This document shows, piece by piece, positions 10,438-22,215 of a DNA stretch of 64,000 nucleotides (position 1 is its first letter; each line of letters starts with the position of its first letter). Where the stretch lies: assembly GCA_008692225.1 (NCBI GenBank), contig VICG01000013.1, positions 1,178,001-1,242,000 on the forward strand. The letters run 5' to 3'. This DNA comes from Monilinia fructicola. Lineage: Eukaryota; Ascomycota; Leotiomycetes; Helotiales; Sclerotiniaceae. The position numbers were made by a program, and so were the translations under genes. The notes beneath the pieces were generated by a model. The model worked only from the letters and a program-made list of their open reading frames with translations. It did not search any database and had not been told where the DNA came from.

Positions 10438-12297
10438 TTGATATCTTGAGTCAGGATGTTTGCTTGTTTTGATGTTCCTTACGTCAATTTTACAAGACAT
10501 ATACGTTTGTCTGGGTATCTTATATGATTGGATCACGGAAGTTGTCTGTGCACTTTTCGAGTGGAGTAGACCTAACGTTGGAAGCGCTTAATCGCTCGCG
10601 TATGCCCATGTGACAGATCTGTAGCCGATGTCAAAACTTCTTCCCCACGTATGTACTTTGTACGTACTTCGTACATGTACATACCATTTTCTATCACCCA
10701 TGGGAACAGAACTAATAAAAGGTGGACATGGGACAAATCCCTAAATAATCGAAAATCCAAAGGCTCCCAGTTTCTGATACTTACCCAAGGGGCTAATGGG
10801 TGGTGCATAGATGGATACGAGGCTAAGAGTTCGTCTTGTAATTTTGTCACAGCCCACGCAAATACTCTCATCGTCGATGAGGAGCCATTTTACAAGTCAG
10901 TTTACACAACACAAAATTGCTGGGAAGTACCACACTATTTTCCAATAAAAACTCAATAGACCAATTGGTCAATTTACAAAAACCCAAGTCGATCATATCT
11001 CGAGTTCAATTCGTTGGAAGCTTAAACTTCGAACCGATTGAATTTAGCTAATGAAAGGCCTAAAAATTTGCAAATGGTCTACATCTGCATAAGAATTCTC
11101 AGATTATGCATTGCCTCCTAGTGCCGGCATATATATACGTGAAGTACTCTAAAAGTTTAGTTCGCATCCTTGGAACTCCTAAAGAGTGTTGCATCAGAAT
11201 CGATAGTCGATGAAACCAGCCGTTCGCGTTAGTTCTTAGCTCGAAGTAGCGCGGGGTCATTTCCGACCAAAGAAAGGCTAGACTTGGAGATATAGGTCAC
11301 CGACTATCTTTGAAAGATACCAATTACAAGGAGAAGGCAATATTTGTATATGGACTGATGATCTGAGTGGATCAGTTCGAATGAAATGGATGGAATCTAT
11401 GACATGGATGAATGCATTGACTAAACTTAAGGTATCAATTAGATTCAATTTACAGATTAAATCAGGTATACCAAACTGATTTAACCCCCCCCCCCCCTAC
11501 TCAATATACCAGCTAGATTGAGGGTATGGAATCGATTCGAAAATCAGAGGTCGGTCTTTCACAGTCGGACTGTATTCCAGGTTCTCAAAAACACTGTTGA
11601 GAAATAGTGATCCAGGAGGACAGACTGCAATCTTCCAGCTTGCACTTAGTTATGCGGGAGTATTGGGAAAGTCTTGATCCCTTAGAATTACCCATGTTTG
11701 TACCTGTTGGCTAAATTATAGAATGTCGACTATTGGTATATAAGGTTTTTCTCTCTCCACGCTGATCATTCCTTTTCCCGAAATAGGAAGCATATTTTTT
11801 CTTCAGTTGAATACCCCGTTCAAATTGATGAGATGTATGAATTTTCGCATTTTATTTTGACTTTCAAACACCGCGCACTAATTTAATAATGAGAAATATC
11901 TAATTACTTGAGTCAGGGCAGTCTGTGTCGTTCCTTGGGTACGAGAAATTCGAACCGACACCGATCTCTAATATCATACTATCCGTTCATGCACCTTGTG
12001 CTATTCAGGAATGGGAATAACAGAGACTACATTGAGACTATATTGATAAGTAGCCAATGAATGTCGCATAGCCCAAATAGTTCTGAAAGTTTCTGGGTTT
12101 CTTATTCCGGCTAAAGAATAGACTCAAGTCATGATATAAGGGTGGTAATTTGATCCTGACTGAGTCTATTATAGTCTCAACTAGTGCCCATTCCCAAAGT
12201 TATTTCATGTTCGATCATCCCCCCAGTTTTTTTCCAATTTGTTCTTTCTTCTATACTTCTCTTCATCATTGTAAGAAAATTTCAGGAATCCGCCATC
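10438..12297. other. Intergenic, no supported gene
   Basis: About 1.86 kb. Overlapping frames on both strands around 10572-10959 show no recognisable domain. Notable are an inverted repeat with arms GTATGTAC/GTACATAC around 10648-10683 and a run of 13-14 C near 11487. Its right end should hold the promoter of the coiled-coil gene. Confidence 0.45.
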
Positions 12298-13659
12298 ATG
12301 AATAGCAACCAAGGCTTCAGGGGAGGCTCTCTCAACGACACCGCCTACAATGCGTTGGCCACCTCTTCTAGCTCTGACCCTGGATATAACGCCATCACCT
12401 CTGTCGAGAATGATGAGCGCGGATATGACTTCTTCGATGCCGCCCATAAGAATGTATCGACTCCCTCCACTCCCTCTACCCCTCCTACCCCCTCTACCCC
12501 TCCTACCACCTCTACCCCTCCTACCCCCTCTACCCCTGGTGATGCCTTTTTCGACAACCCGGCTCGTCCCACCACACCATCTCCACCTTCTAAAGGGAAA
12601 TACCAACAAAAAGAAATGACCTTACAAGGAGACATTTCTACTGACAGCGGGATGTCGAAGGTGATGGAGGGTCTCGCGGTCCATCAGGATACTGCAGCTG
12701 GCCCCAGTCAACAAGCTGATTCTTGTAATGCCAATATCTCAGCACCGGATACGAGTGTCGAATCGCTTCAAACGGTCGTAACAGAACTCCGTAAAGATGT
12801 CGCTTCTCGTGACTCCAGAATCTCCGAATTGGAGGAGATGCTCCGCAAAGCCAACAACAAAAACAGGGCTGATACAGGATCAATGAGCGCCCCTGATGCC
12901 AAGCTTGTTCAACAGACCATAGCAGTGCTCCGTGAAAAGGTTGCTTCTTGCAATACAGATGTCTTGCTCGCAGAGGAGAATGTTGCGTTACATTTCAACA
13001 CAATGAAGACTCTCAGCCAAAGAAACGAATCTCGTGGAAACGAGATCTTGGAATTGAAGACAAGAATCCGCTTTCATGAAGACCGAGAAGCAACGATGGA
13101 ATACAGGCAGGAAGGGCTGCTCTTAAGAGAGTTCAGAGTGGGCTTAAATGAAAGACGACTGAGCGCCGAAGTGTCCCAGGTGCTGCAAGAACAAGAAGAC
13201 CTGTTGGACGAATTCGAACTTGGTATTGCAAGACTTCTCGGCGAGTGTGCGCATCGAATTCAACTCTCCGATGAATTGTACGAAATTAGAACGGGGCGTC
13301 TTCAGAGAAATTTGGATCAAGCTTTGGAGAGAACGACAGCCTTGGAGCGAAGCATCGAGGTGAACGAAGTACGCTGGGCACACGACAAGCAATTCCTCGA
13401 GCGAAAAGCCGAAGTTGAGATCGAACGTCTTCGCAGACATTTGAATCGAGCTTTGGATAGAACGGCGACCTTGGAGCAAAGCATCGAGGGAAACGAACGA
13501 CGCTGGGCACACGACAAGCAATTCCTCGAGCAAAAAGCTGAAGTTGAGATCGAACGTCTTCGCAGACATTGGAACAGAGCTTTACAAGAGGCAAGAGAGT
13601 TGCAGGAGGAGAACGCAAAGCTCAAGAGGGAAGCCGCGGAGCAGAATCAATCGGGATGA
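12298..13659 (+). CDS. Coiled-coil protein with 43-aa tandem repeat (453 aa)
   Basis: Unrecognised intronless gene. Start ATG 12298 (MNSNQGFRG) in a good context (GCCATCATGA); the upstream in-frame Met at 12184 is rejected because its leader looks like untranslated sequence. Residues 1-55 are Ser/Asn-rich and low complexity. Residues 58-80 are Ser/Thr-Pro repeats (STPSTPPTPSTPP). From about residue 190 to the end the protein is heptad-rich, charged coiled coil. The C-terminal part holds a near-perfect 129-base duplication (13321-13449 and 13450-13578, with the start of a third copy) encoding RWAHDKQFLE and EVEIERLRRH in each copy. No membrane span or signal. A structural or scaffold role is only a guess. 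Stop TGA 13657-13659. Confidence 0.7.
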   Translation: MNSNQGFRGGSLNDTAYNALATSSSSDPGYNAITSVENDERGYDFFDAAHKNVSTPSTPSTPPTPSTPPTTSTPPTPSTPGDAFFDNPARPTTPSPPSKGKYQQKEMTLQGDISTDSGMSKVMEGLAVHQDTAAGPSQQADSCNANISAPDTSVESLQTVVTELRKDVASRDSRISELEEMLRKANNKNRADTGSMSAPDAKLVQQTIAVLREKVASCNTDVLLAEENVALHFNTMKTLSQRNESRGNEILELKTRIRFHEDREATMEYRQEGLLLREFRVGLNERRLSAEVSQVLQEQEDLLDEFELGIARLLGECAHRIQLSDELYEIRTGRLQRNLDQALERTTALERSIEVNEVRWAHDKQFLERKAEVEIERLRRHLNRALDRTATLEQSIEGNERRWAHDKQFLEQKAEVEIERLRRHWNRALQEARELQEENAKLKREAAEQNQSG

Positions 13660-14405
13660 AGATTTTAATCTTCTTCCCTCATCATATTTCTTTTGTATCT
13701 AACTCATTTCATATTCCATAGACAAAAAAGCCAAAAAAAAAGAGTTTCTTTTAAATAAATTCAAATTCAGAATCGTGAATAATTGACTGTCTTCGGTGTA
13801 TCTTCCAATTATGCCCAATGTCGAATACCCACCCAGGTTGGATCACCATCTTATGTGAAGTCTAATCCTGTATGCTTTGAATCGAAACGTTGGTACTCGA
13901 GTAGTGCCTTGCAAAGTACACGTCGCCGCGGCCTACCTAATTCTGATGTAACGAAATATGTATATGCAGATATTGATTCTCATATCAAATCTCAAATCTC
14001 GCACTCAAACACCTGTACTCGGGGTGCATTATCCACTATTCACTTTCCATCCCCTGCAGAACATCACCTCTCATAATTGTCTCCAAGACTACCCGTGGAC
14101 GTGCTAGACTCGACGTAGCAGCATATCCTACTACTTATCTCACTGGCGTTCATAAATCATCCGCTGAATTGAGATATATGATGTGATTGTTGACAGCAAT
14201 AATCAACGGCAATTCGACGAGTAGAATGAGACTAGCTAGCGTTTGCTCAAGTTATGGATGAGAATGGGTAGGTAAAATCTTCATTACGCTCTTATGATGT
14301 GGCTAGCTAGGGTTGGGAACTGAGGTCTATTGATGTATATCATCCCATCTCATTCTCACATTTCATTTCCCCGAAGTGACGCTCCCACGCCTCTCCCTCA
14401 GCCAT
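13660..14405. other. Intergenic between convergent genes
   Basis: About 750 bases, the 3' regions of the coiled-coil gene and the amidase. A 97-codon frame at 13783-14076 shows nothing recognisable and is left out. Confidence 0.45.
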
Positions 14406-16221
14406 CTAAAGCCCTAATCCCGCCCCCTTCAAAGCCTCGCTGACCACCCCCACAACCTCCAAGACCTTCTCATCCTCGGCTCTCCTCCCAACACACTGCA
14501 ACGCCACCGGCGTTCCATGATAAAACTCCTCATCGAAATCCTCCTGTAACTTCCTATCTTTCTCGTTCAAAGGCCGCCACTCCCCCGCTCTCTTATGATC
14601 GACGTCTTTGTCCGCAAACGTAACGGGAAAAGTACACGCCGGGTAGTCTAACAAATTCCACACGCCTGTAAAATTCACACAGAAAACATCCGTCTGTGTA
14701 ATACCCAATCTGGGCGCGGTCCACGGAGAAGCGGGCGCAATAATGGCATCCATAACTCCTCTTCCATCCGCACCAGTGGCAGTCCATCGATCCAAATATT
14801 CCTTCTGATACGCATTCCTCCTGATGATCATCTCTCTCAGCTTCGTGGGTCCTAAAGTTCCATGTTCCCCCTGATCGTAGGCAAATTCGTAATTCTTCAT
14901 GCTTTCAAACACAGGTTCGTCATGTTTACGCGTGAGTTCAAGAATAGCTGCTCCTCCCAGGGTGTAGAAGGAATTATTCATTTCTCTTGCCATTTCAGGA
15001 TGATTGAGAGGTTCCCATTCAAAGACTTCATGACCAGCGGCCTCTAGAGCTTGTTTTGTGAGTGCCAGACCTCGGGCAATAGGTGGATGAACGCTGATTT
15101 CTCCGTCATTGTCGGAGATGATTCCAATACGCAGCTTACGACCTGCGGGTTGGATTGTATTCTCACGCCAGGGAATGGGGAGACATTTGGGGTCGTATAG
15201 CCAGGGTGAAATTTCATGAGAGAGAACAGCTTTACAGTACAGTTGGAGGGTGGAGAGGGATTTGGACATTGGACCATTGTTGGAATAGATGAAATCTTGT
15301 CCTGAGATTCCAGATTTAGTTCCATAGATAGGGAATCGGCCGAATCTGTGACGTGTTGTTCAATATTGCACAATGTTGATATAGAAAGAATGGACCTACG
15401 TAGGCTTCAATCCAAAGAGACCATTGAAAGCACTTGGAATCCTAATACTTCCTCCAATATCTGTTCCAATACCCAACGGACTACCTCTCATAGCCAAAAG
15501 TACTCCTTCACCACCAGAACTTCCTCCTGAAGTCGTTCCTGTATGATATGCACCTTTAGTTTCACCCCACACATTCGAGATGGTCTCCATCATCATCATA
15601 GCAACAGGTACTGCGGTCTTGACATAGAAAACAGCTCCCAGCTTGGCCAACAAAGACACTAAAACTGTTTCATCCTCTGGATTGGTAGGGACATTGGCAT
15701 AACATGCCATACCAATGGAAGATGGATGAGGTGGTGTTATGAAGCAATCTTTGAGGGAAATTGGAAGACCATGGAGTGGGCCTATCACGTTTCCGGTTTT
15801 GGAAAGATGGTCATCGAGAAACTCTGCTCGTTTGAGAGCTTCTGGAATGAGAATTTCCGTGAGACAGTTTGTCTGTGGTTTTGATTAAGGGGTGTGTTTG
15901 TTTGAGGCGTATGAGAGAACAAACCAATTGATGAGCAACAACAGCAGCTTTTGAAAACGCCTTGGTAACTTCTACCGATGTCCATATCCTCTCTCTAACC
16001 TTTTGAAGTATATCTTCCGCATTTGTCTCAATGATCTCTAACTCATCATGGGTGAAATGACCCGATGATCTTGGAACATTAGTAACGTTTTGAGGAAGAT
16101 TCTTCAAAGATTCCTCGGGAAGTAGATATTCTATAGGCAAAGCACCTGCGCGACGTTTTTGAGCAATCTTGGCTATTTCTTTGTAGTGCTGGTCCGTCAA
16201 TAACTGTTCAGATTCGCCCAT
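14406..16221 (-). CDS. Amidase (acetamidase-like, amidase signature family), 569 aa
   Basis: Hydrolyses small amides to acid and ammonia; related to fungal acetamidases, exact substrate unknown. Three exons, 16221-15925, 15872-15400 and 15345-14406, give 570 codons including stop with clean GT/AG introns of 52 and 54 bases. Start MGESEQLL; an earlier in-frame Met at 16335 is not needed. The Ser-cisSer-Lys triad is intact: Lys in PISLKDC, cis-Ser in TSGGSSGGEG, and nucleophile Ser in GTDIGGSIRIPS. Length matches AmdS-type enzymes (about 545-570). No signal peptide, so cytosolic. A divergent GATA/nitrogen-control promoter is likely for the family but was not located. Confidence 0.93.
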
Positions 16222-16614
16222 ATTTGCGGTGGAATGGATGATGTCAGCTGTATCATCCCGCATCTTATACACAACGAGAGAGAATGAAAATGAAAGAACG
16301 ATATGATCTAGTACCTGATGAATGGAAGGAGCCACACGATCGATTGAGGAGGGTGAATTTCATTTCACATCTTATATGCATATCTATCTTATCTTCTCCT
16401 TCTCCAGTTTCCAATAGAAACTCAAATACCTTGCTGGTGCTCGACAGGTGGGGTTTCCCGATCTCGGCAAAAGATCCCGTCCAGCCACTGACATCAAGAT
16501 ATTTAATATCAGAACAATTGAAGGACGAATGAATTACAAGTTAAGAAATGAGGATATTGTAGGAAACGGACCATTGACAGCTCCACATAATCTGCAATAT
16601 AAGTACATCATGTC
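16222..16614. other. Intergenic, amidase upstream region
   Basis: About 390 bases between the amidase start and the 3' end of the next minus-strand gene. It should hold the amidase promoter. No frame is supported. Confidence 0.4.
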
Positions 16615-17178
16615 TTAGCCAACAAAAACTACTCCTCGTCTCAAAGTAATCCCCGCAGCTTTAGTATTGACATTCAAAACCCCCACATTTGATATGAGAA
16701 GATTAACAGCTGTATCGCTCGCTGCTGTTCCTGATGCCACAAGTGCTATTTGCTGGCCAGCAGTCTCGCATGCATGGGTTGTGACTTTGTTTGTTACGCT
16801 GTGTTGATGTTGATGTTAGAACCATCGTCTTGGCGATTCTTCTGGGAGCAACCAAGAAGATATTAAGAAGCCTAGAACTTACAAGGCAATAGCTCCTGCG
16901 CTTCCAGTTCCGCCACTTAGATTGGCTTTCGAAGCCGTATTATTTGCTCGACCGGCATTCGTGCAGGCGGCGATTGCAGCAGTCTCGGAGGCAGTCAAAG
17001 TAGCTGCGTTGGCGCCACCGGTCCCGAGTTTAGAGATAGCTGCCATAGCATCAGTCGGTATGGTGAGGGATGATGGAGCTGCTACTCCTGCGAGAACAGT
17101 AGCAACATTTGTAGTGCTGAGAACGGAAGCAGATACTGTGCCGAGAATAGCAATGACGGGGGTAGCTAATGTCTTCAT
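16615..17178 (-). CDS. Small secreted protein, Ala/Thr-rich, 159 aa
   Basis: Two exons, 17178-16883 and 16798-16615, separated by an 84-base GTAAGT…ACACAG intron, giving 160 codons including stop. The N-terminus MKTLATPVIAILGTVSASVL is a clear secretion signal. The mature part is small-residue rich (GTGGANAATLTASETAAIAAC) with two Cys about 55 residues apart (AACTNAG in exon 1, THACETAG in exon 2) that could form one disulfide, and ends in RRGVVFVG. No family is recognised. The short length, signal and lack of lysine-rich sequence are compatible with a cell-wall or secreted protein. Downstream of the amidase on the same strand but with its own promoter region. Confidence 0.7.
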
Positions 17179-18189
17179 GGTTGTAGAATTTGTGAGGGCA
17201 TGTAGGATGACCGTATAAATAAAAATCTAATGAGTGATTGAGAAATACAATTGCTGGGTATCAAAAGTCACAAGATTGAACGAAAACAAAAAGATTGACC
17301 GGCGCCTAGCAAAAGCATCAAGATATCAAGTTCGAGTACATTGATGCTATCAAACCAACTTATAAGGATGAACAAGATGTGACATCAGATGATGGGGCGG
17401 TTATTATTACCTGTGAAACAAAGGTGAGCTTCGCCTAACTGACACACCCGTGGTCTCCTGGTCTCAAGCGAAGGGGTTGACGACCAACTTCGTCTGATCT
17501 TCAAGATGGTGAGGATAGTTATGAAGTGAAACAGCTTGGCAGCCAAATGCTCCCAGGGTTAATACTCCTCCTGTGTAGAACTTGAAATGAACATGACTGC
17601 TTTTCTGGCTGTTCCCTCAATGACGTACGTAGCATTCTGGATCCACGCCGGCAACCAGACCACAAGCTTTCAAAGGGGTTTTACCTGATATATTTGTGAA
17701 TTCAACCAATTTCCTTCAAGAGAAAGCGGGCAAGTACATGTAATGATTAATCACATGTCAAAGTGTACGCTGTGCACCAGTTGCAAGGTGCAGTTGAGTA
17801 AAAAGGTTATGATCAATTTATAAAGTATAAAAAGGTTGGAGAGTTTTCAAAATCTCAACCTTTTTGAACCTTAGCAGAATATGCGCATTTTTGAATTGTT
17901 TCCATCATCTAAACCTACGTTCCTTTGAGAAAAGAGGAGGTAGGAGTTATGTGAGGAAGTAAAGATTTGATCTGCCATCATCTATAGACGTTGAACCCAG
18001 AGTGTAGTAGGGAAAAACGCATATGCTCAAATGGGGTGCACGAAGACACACATTCACAAGTGTTCAATGAAAACAGAAAGTCGAATAATTTATTCCCTAA
18101 AGACTCCATACCCCCATATTGTATTTTTCATCCCAGTTGATCGCAAACGCCGTCATAGCCATTAAGTCGTCCTGATGTAAAGCGTCTTC
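17179..18189. other. Intergenic with one hairpin
   Basis: About 1 kb without a supportable gene. An imperfect inverted repeat lies at about 17828-17866 (AAAAAGGTTGGAGAG… against …CTCAACCTTTTT). Confidence 0.4.
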
Positions 18190-19078
18190 TCATGCTGTGG
18201 AGTGAACAAGAGTTAGCAAGAATGTCAACCATGAACGAGACCGCAATAGCAATTGGAGACTGACTGTCCAAATAATCGGCTGCCATCAACAACTCAAGGC
18301 ACAACTCAGCTGGAATATCCATATCTGGCACATTCTCCGAGTTTCGATATTTGTAACTGTAGTAGAAATATTCGGCAACTTTTTCAAGGACGATACCACT
18401 GTTCAAGATTAAAATTAGTCTTTGAATAAGTTATAGCAATGCCATGATAGATATATTGTGATGCTGCCACTTAGAACAAGCGATCACAGGTCGTCGCCAT
18501 TCCTCTGGCTCATGGATGATTTATGTATGGTTGATTGATGGTTGACATTTAAAAAACGAATGGAAAAAAAAGTCGAGCGGAAAATTTAAATAGGCATAAA
18601 AGCGGGTCTCAGATCAAGTGTAAAAAGCGACCACCCAGTCCGCGGGATTCCCAAATGAGGGAAAGAGGGTCTGTATCGCAATAGCTTCAATCATCACCGA
18701 CGGCTTTGTATTCATTCGTTCGTTCCTATCTGCCAGATGGCATCCTCGGCTCGAATCTGCTTGTTGAAGAAATGGGAAATTGTCATATACGTCGAGGCAA
18801 TAAAGAAATAAAAAGACATACTTTATCTCTTCGAAGCGGCAGATTCCTGTTTGAGACTCTTCCCAACCACCTATTCACGATGAAAGTGAGCGTCGATCCA
18901 AGTCAAGTGTAACTATTCGCACAGGTAAAGTTTGATGGAGAGGGGCAAACGAACTGGTGGTGTCCAACATCCTTTTGATTGCACCACTTGTACAAGCAGC
19001 TTCTCTCAGAACGACAAATTCAAATCCATCGCAAGATACGAGTGTTACATACTTGCTTTCTCCAGGTGCTGCTGCCAT
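18190..19078 (-). CDS. Elongin C, 103 aa, four exons
   Basis: Skp1/BTB-fold adaptor of Cullin-elongin ubiquitin ligases and of the elongin complex (nucleus/cytosol). Start ATG 19078 (MAAAPGESKYVTLVSCDGFE). Proposed exons: 19078-18955, 18870-18822 (only 49 bases), 18398-18265, and a terminal 5-base exon 18194-18190 that supplies the last residue and TGA. Joined, the protein reads through the conserved blocks FVVLREAACTSGAIKRMLD, then SGWEESQTGICRFEEI, then NGIVLEKVAEYFYYSYKYRN and VPDMDIPAELCLELLMAADY, ending LDT. Length matches the family (about 100-112). The 423-base intron 2 is long for this genome. The joins are set by phase plus family alignment; the tiny last exon is the least certain part. 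Confidence 0.9.
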
Positions 19079-21093
19079 GATTAGAAAAGCTTGTAAATGT
19101 TGTATAGCAATGTGAAATTTCTTTGAGGCCGAGATACTATTTTCTTTGAGGCGACGTGAACATTTCAAGGCTACGGTGCTAAGCGGGAAGGCGCGCACGA
19201 GGCTGCGAATCTGGTAATTGACCAACACAAAAGGCTGTTAGTATCAGGAAGTTCTATGTAGCTACGTAAGTATATCATCTATCTAATGCTGTTCATCCAT
19301 CTATACGAGTATCATCTATCTAGCACAGTACTATTCATCCATCTATTCATGTTACCTACCCAATACTATTCATCCATCTGTATCATCTATCTAATCCTAT
19401 AAGTATTCATCCATCTGTATCACCTACCTAATACTATTTATCCATTTATATCACCTACCTACGGAGTAGTACTATTCATCCATACCTAGGTAGGAGGTAT
19501 CCATGGGTGATTAGTTTCAAGGTAGCTAGCTTACAGTACTTGAAGTTACTCAATGTCTGCTATTGTACCCCTTTTGAGACTCATTAGTCTAATCAGGATT
19601 AGATCCCTCTCAATCACGCGATAACCTTCTTGGACCACGGTGGACTTGGCTACAGTCCAATATTTTTCACGCTATTTAACTATTTATATTAAGCCAAGAT
19701 CTGCCAGCCAACCGACTAGGTATCTCGAAAAAGAGCAGATGCTGTAACTCGATGCGAGAATCCGAGGATATCTAATTCTCGATAGAATCAGATTGAACTG
19801 TTTTGATCCTTGTACATGAGCATATTACTTCAATTCCGCAAAAACTTATAAAGTTTGCGAGATGAAAGTTAACCTTCAATTATGGTCAGGATTCAGGAGT
19901 CAGGAGTTAGGTCATAGGATGGGAATCAGGAGATAGCCTTCGAAGCGAATAACTGCCCTACTGTACTCTGTATACTGTACTGTATACTCGAGTACATATC
20001 CGATCACCAACCTGATGGCTGACATTTGGGATATCCTTTCCAACCATGACTGTACAGGACAGTACTGTACTGTATCTCACCAACTACTGTACTCCACTTC
20101 AAGCTCTTCCAGCTTTACAACTAGAATACGACGAATCTCGGACCGCATTATTTCTCTCCGTCTTTCTCTGAATTACCTAACTAACTCTAAGCTCACCACC
20201 ACCAATGGAATGGCGGACAATTTTCAATGCTCCGGATTTTCCGATCTAGCATGGCTAGCAATCTCCTTTAGTTCCACTCATAGGCAGTCTTCTACACACC
20301 GATACTATAAACCATTGATATGGACCCTCGAAATTAGAAGCTCAATACGTCTTTATTTAACTTTTCCGTACAGTACATGCATGTTCTCTCCCCTGACCTC
20401 GGCTTTCAAGTTGAAAGGCACACGAGTTGGAATTCGAGAAGTCGCTATGTTGTATGTACCCCGGGTACGTATCTGGGTAGCTCCACAAGCATACCTTTCA
20501 CCCACCCACTTTCTGAAGTCTCACTCGTCGGATGTAGACAAACAGTCTTCAGGAACAGGGGAGACAAGTGAACAAACATGCAGATTTTCAGGATGATAAG
20601 CTTCTGAATGCGTGTAAAAGGCTTAATGGGCCAATGAGCAGCATTTTCATGCATCGGTTCTCTCTTCATTAAGTATCATCATTTAGTACAGTACCAGGCT
20701 AGCCCGTGTTTTGGTATATCTGTGGCTCAACGTCATAGTATATGGAACTACCATGTCCTGGTTTTCTTTAGGGCTCAATGGGCCGCGGTGTAAAGTATAT
20801 CCTTAACTGCATTCCTCTTTATCCTCGATGTCTTTTTTCTCTTTCGAATCTCTTTGGATTCCTATTTCGATACTTGCTTTCTAGTAATAATGGGGGGTGT
20901 TTTATGCGCCGTAAGGCGCTTTTTCCTTCACATATACAGGACTCTGCTTAATAGGTAGGTGGACGAATTCCTGAAAAACCTCTAACTTCGATGTAAAAAT
21001 ACTGATTTGTGTGAAGACATTCATTTTTTGGTTTGCTTAGACATATCTTAATTAACATGACCTTTATTCTTATATGGATAACTACTTTCAAAA
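19079..21093. other. Intergenic with CATC/TATC minisatellite
   Basis: About 2 kb. 19265-19490 is an imperfect array of ATCATCTATCTAAT…CTATTCATCCATCTG units, followed by GTACTGTACTGTA-type repeats near 19965-20080. A 193-codon plus-strand frame (20015-20596) is low complexity with no recognisable domain and is not annotated. A short GCGCC/GGCGC hairpin lies near 20908. The right end is the upstream region of the next gene. Confidence 0.45.
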
Positions 21094-22215
21094 ATGGTAC
21101 TTTCGGAGATCCTCTCAATCCATACATTTTCGCTAACTCTATCCTCAACAGCCTGGCGAATCGACTCCTCAATCCGTCCACTGATTGACGTTAATTACCT
21201 CGAAACATTAGACAGGAGAGTATTTGGATTTTCCTTATTCGGAATTGCATCGCAGTTCACCTGTTCAGTAATTGGAATCCTATGGATGTACACTCTCACA
21301 CGAAAAAAGATATCAATCCTCGCCGGACTCCCTCCCCTTCTCCTCAACATCCTCTACTCTCTCTCCCATAACCTCTCCGAACCCCTCGATGTGTTCGCCT
21401 GGCTCTCCTATGGCGTAATCCACTTCATCTCGCCATTCTTCGCCGCATTCTGGCTCTGGCTTTTTGCATCTCCAGGCGTAGTATCAATCTTTGCTTGGTC
21501 CTTTGGCATTCAAAATTGTCTAGGCATCATAACCCATCTTTCCTTCCCAACCGCAGCTCCATGGTATGGGGACCAATACGGCTATCCCCTCCCACCCGGA
21601 AACTATAGCATGCCCGGTTCCGCCGCTGGTCTCGTTCGGGTCGATAAGGTCTTGGGAACACATATCTATGCCAACGCATTCAAAGCCTCTCCGCTCGTCT
21701 TCGGTGCATTCCCTTCGCTCCACGGAGCATTTAGTTGCTGCTGTTTCTTCTTCGTCGGCCGCTACTCCCGAAAGGGAACTTTTGTCCTCGGTTTCTACGT
21801 TCTATGGCAATGGTTTTCTACCATGTATCTGCGTCACCATTGGCGCATCGATCTTCTCGGCGGCCTCGCCTATTCCGCCTTTGCATTCTCACTTTTCTAC
21901 AGGAGTCTCCAAAAAATCGATCGCGCGTATGCGACGGGCGTTAGTGGGGGTAATGGATGGCAGAGACTCTGGGAAGGGACGAAAGTGCAATATTGGTTTG
22001 ACAGGAGACCCGCGCAGCAGGGTTATGAGGTTCTGATGCAGGAACACGAGTTCAACAAGGAGGCGGGTCATGAGCATAGGGAGCTGGGGATGAGAAGCCC
22101 CGGGGCGAGTCCGAGGGCCGGAAGTCCTGGGTTGCAGGGGGATTTGGAGGGCGCGTGGGTGAGGGATGAGGGGCTTACGTGGACGGTGAGAGATACGGAG
22201 AGGAGGTCGAGATAG
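21094..22215 (+). CDS. PAP2-fold, inositol-phosphorylceramide-synthase-like membrane enzyme, 373 aa
   Basis: Predicted multi-span Golgi/ER enzyme of the Aur1-like PAP2 superfamily, which transfers phosphoinositol to ceramide; exact activity inferred. Single open frame from ATG 21094 to TAG 22213-22215. At least six hydrophobic spans (SLFGIASQFTCSVIGILWMY, FISPFFAAFWLWLF, VVSIFAWSFGIQNCLGII and others). The catalytic signature is intact: FGAFPSLHGAF (first His) and STMYLRHHWRIDLLGG (second His and Asp), as in the C3/C4 motifs of Aur1. YGDQYGYPLPPG before them resembles the conserved lumenal loop. The C-terminal 80 residues are hydrophilic and Gly/Arg/Glu-rich. Yeast Aur1 is 401 aa. It may be a paralogue rather than the essential enzyme. 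Confidence 0.82.
   Translation: MVLSEILSIHTFSLTLSSTAWRIDSSIRPLIDVNYLETLDRRVFGFSLFGIASQFTCSVIGILWMYTLTRKKISILAGLPPLLLNILYSLSHNLSEPLDVFAWLSYGVIHFISPFFAAFWLWLFASPGVVSIFAWSFGIQNCLGIITHLSFPTAAPWYGDQYGYPLPPGNYSMPGSAAGLVRVDKVLGTHIYANAFKASPLVFGAFPSLHGAFSCCCFFFVGRYSRKGTFVLGFYVLWQWFSTMYLRHHWRIDLLGGLAYSAFAFSLFYRSLQKIDRAYATGVSGGNGWQRLWEGTKVQYWFDRRPAQQGYEVLMQEHEFNKEAGHEHRELGMRSPGASPRAGSPGLQGDLEGAWVRDEGLTWTVRDTERRSR

Noticed and set aside
10572..10959. About 100-codon frames overlapping on opposite strands
   Set aside because: Mutually exclusive, no recognisable family, no intron or promoter support.
12205..12635. Minus-strand Gly/Arg/Val frames opposite the coiled-coil gene
   Set aside because: Shadow of the Ser/Thr-Pro codon repeat; the plus-strand frame is longer and has better codon context.
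20015..20596. 193-codon plus-strand frame
   Set aside because: Ser-rich, no domain, lies in repeat-bearing sequence upstream of the PAP2-like gene; likely chance.
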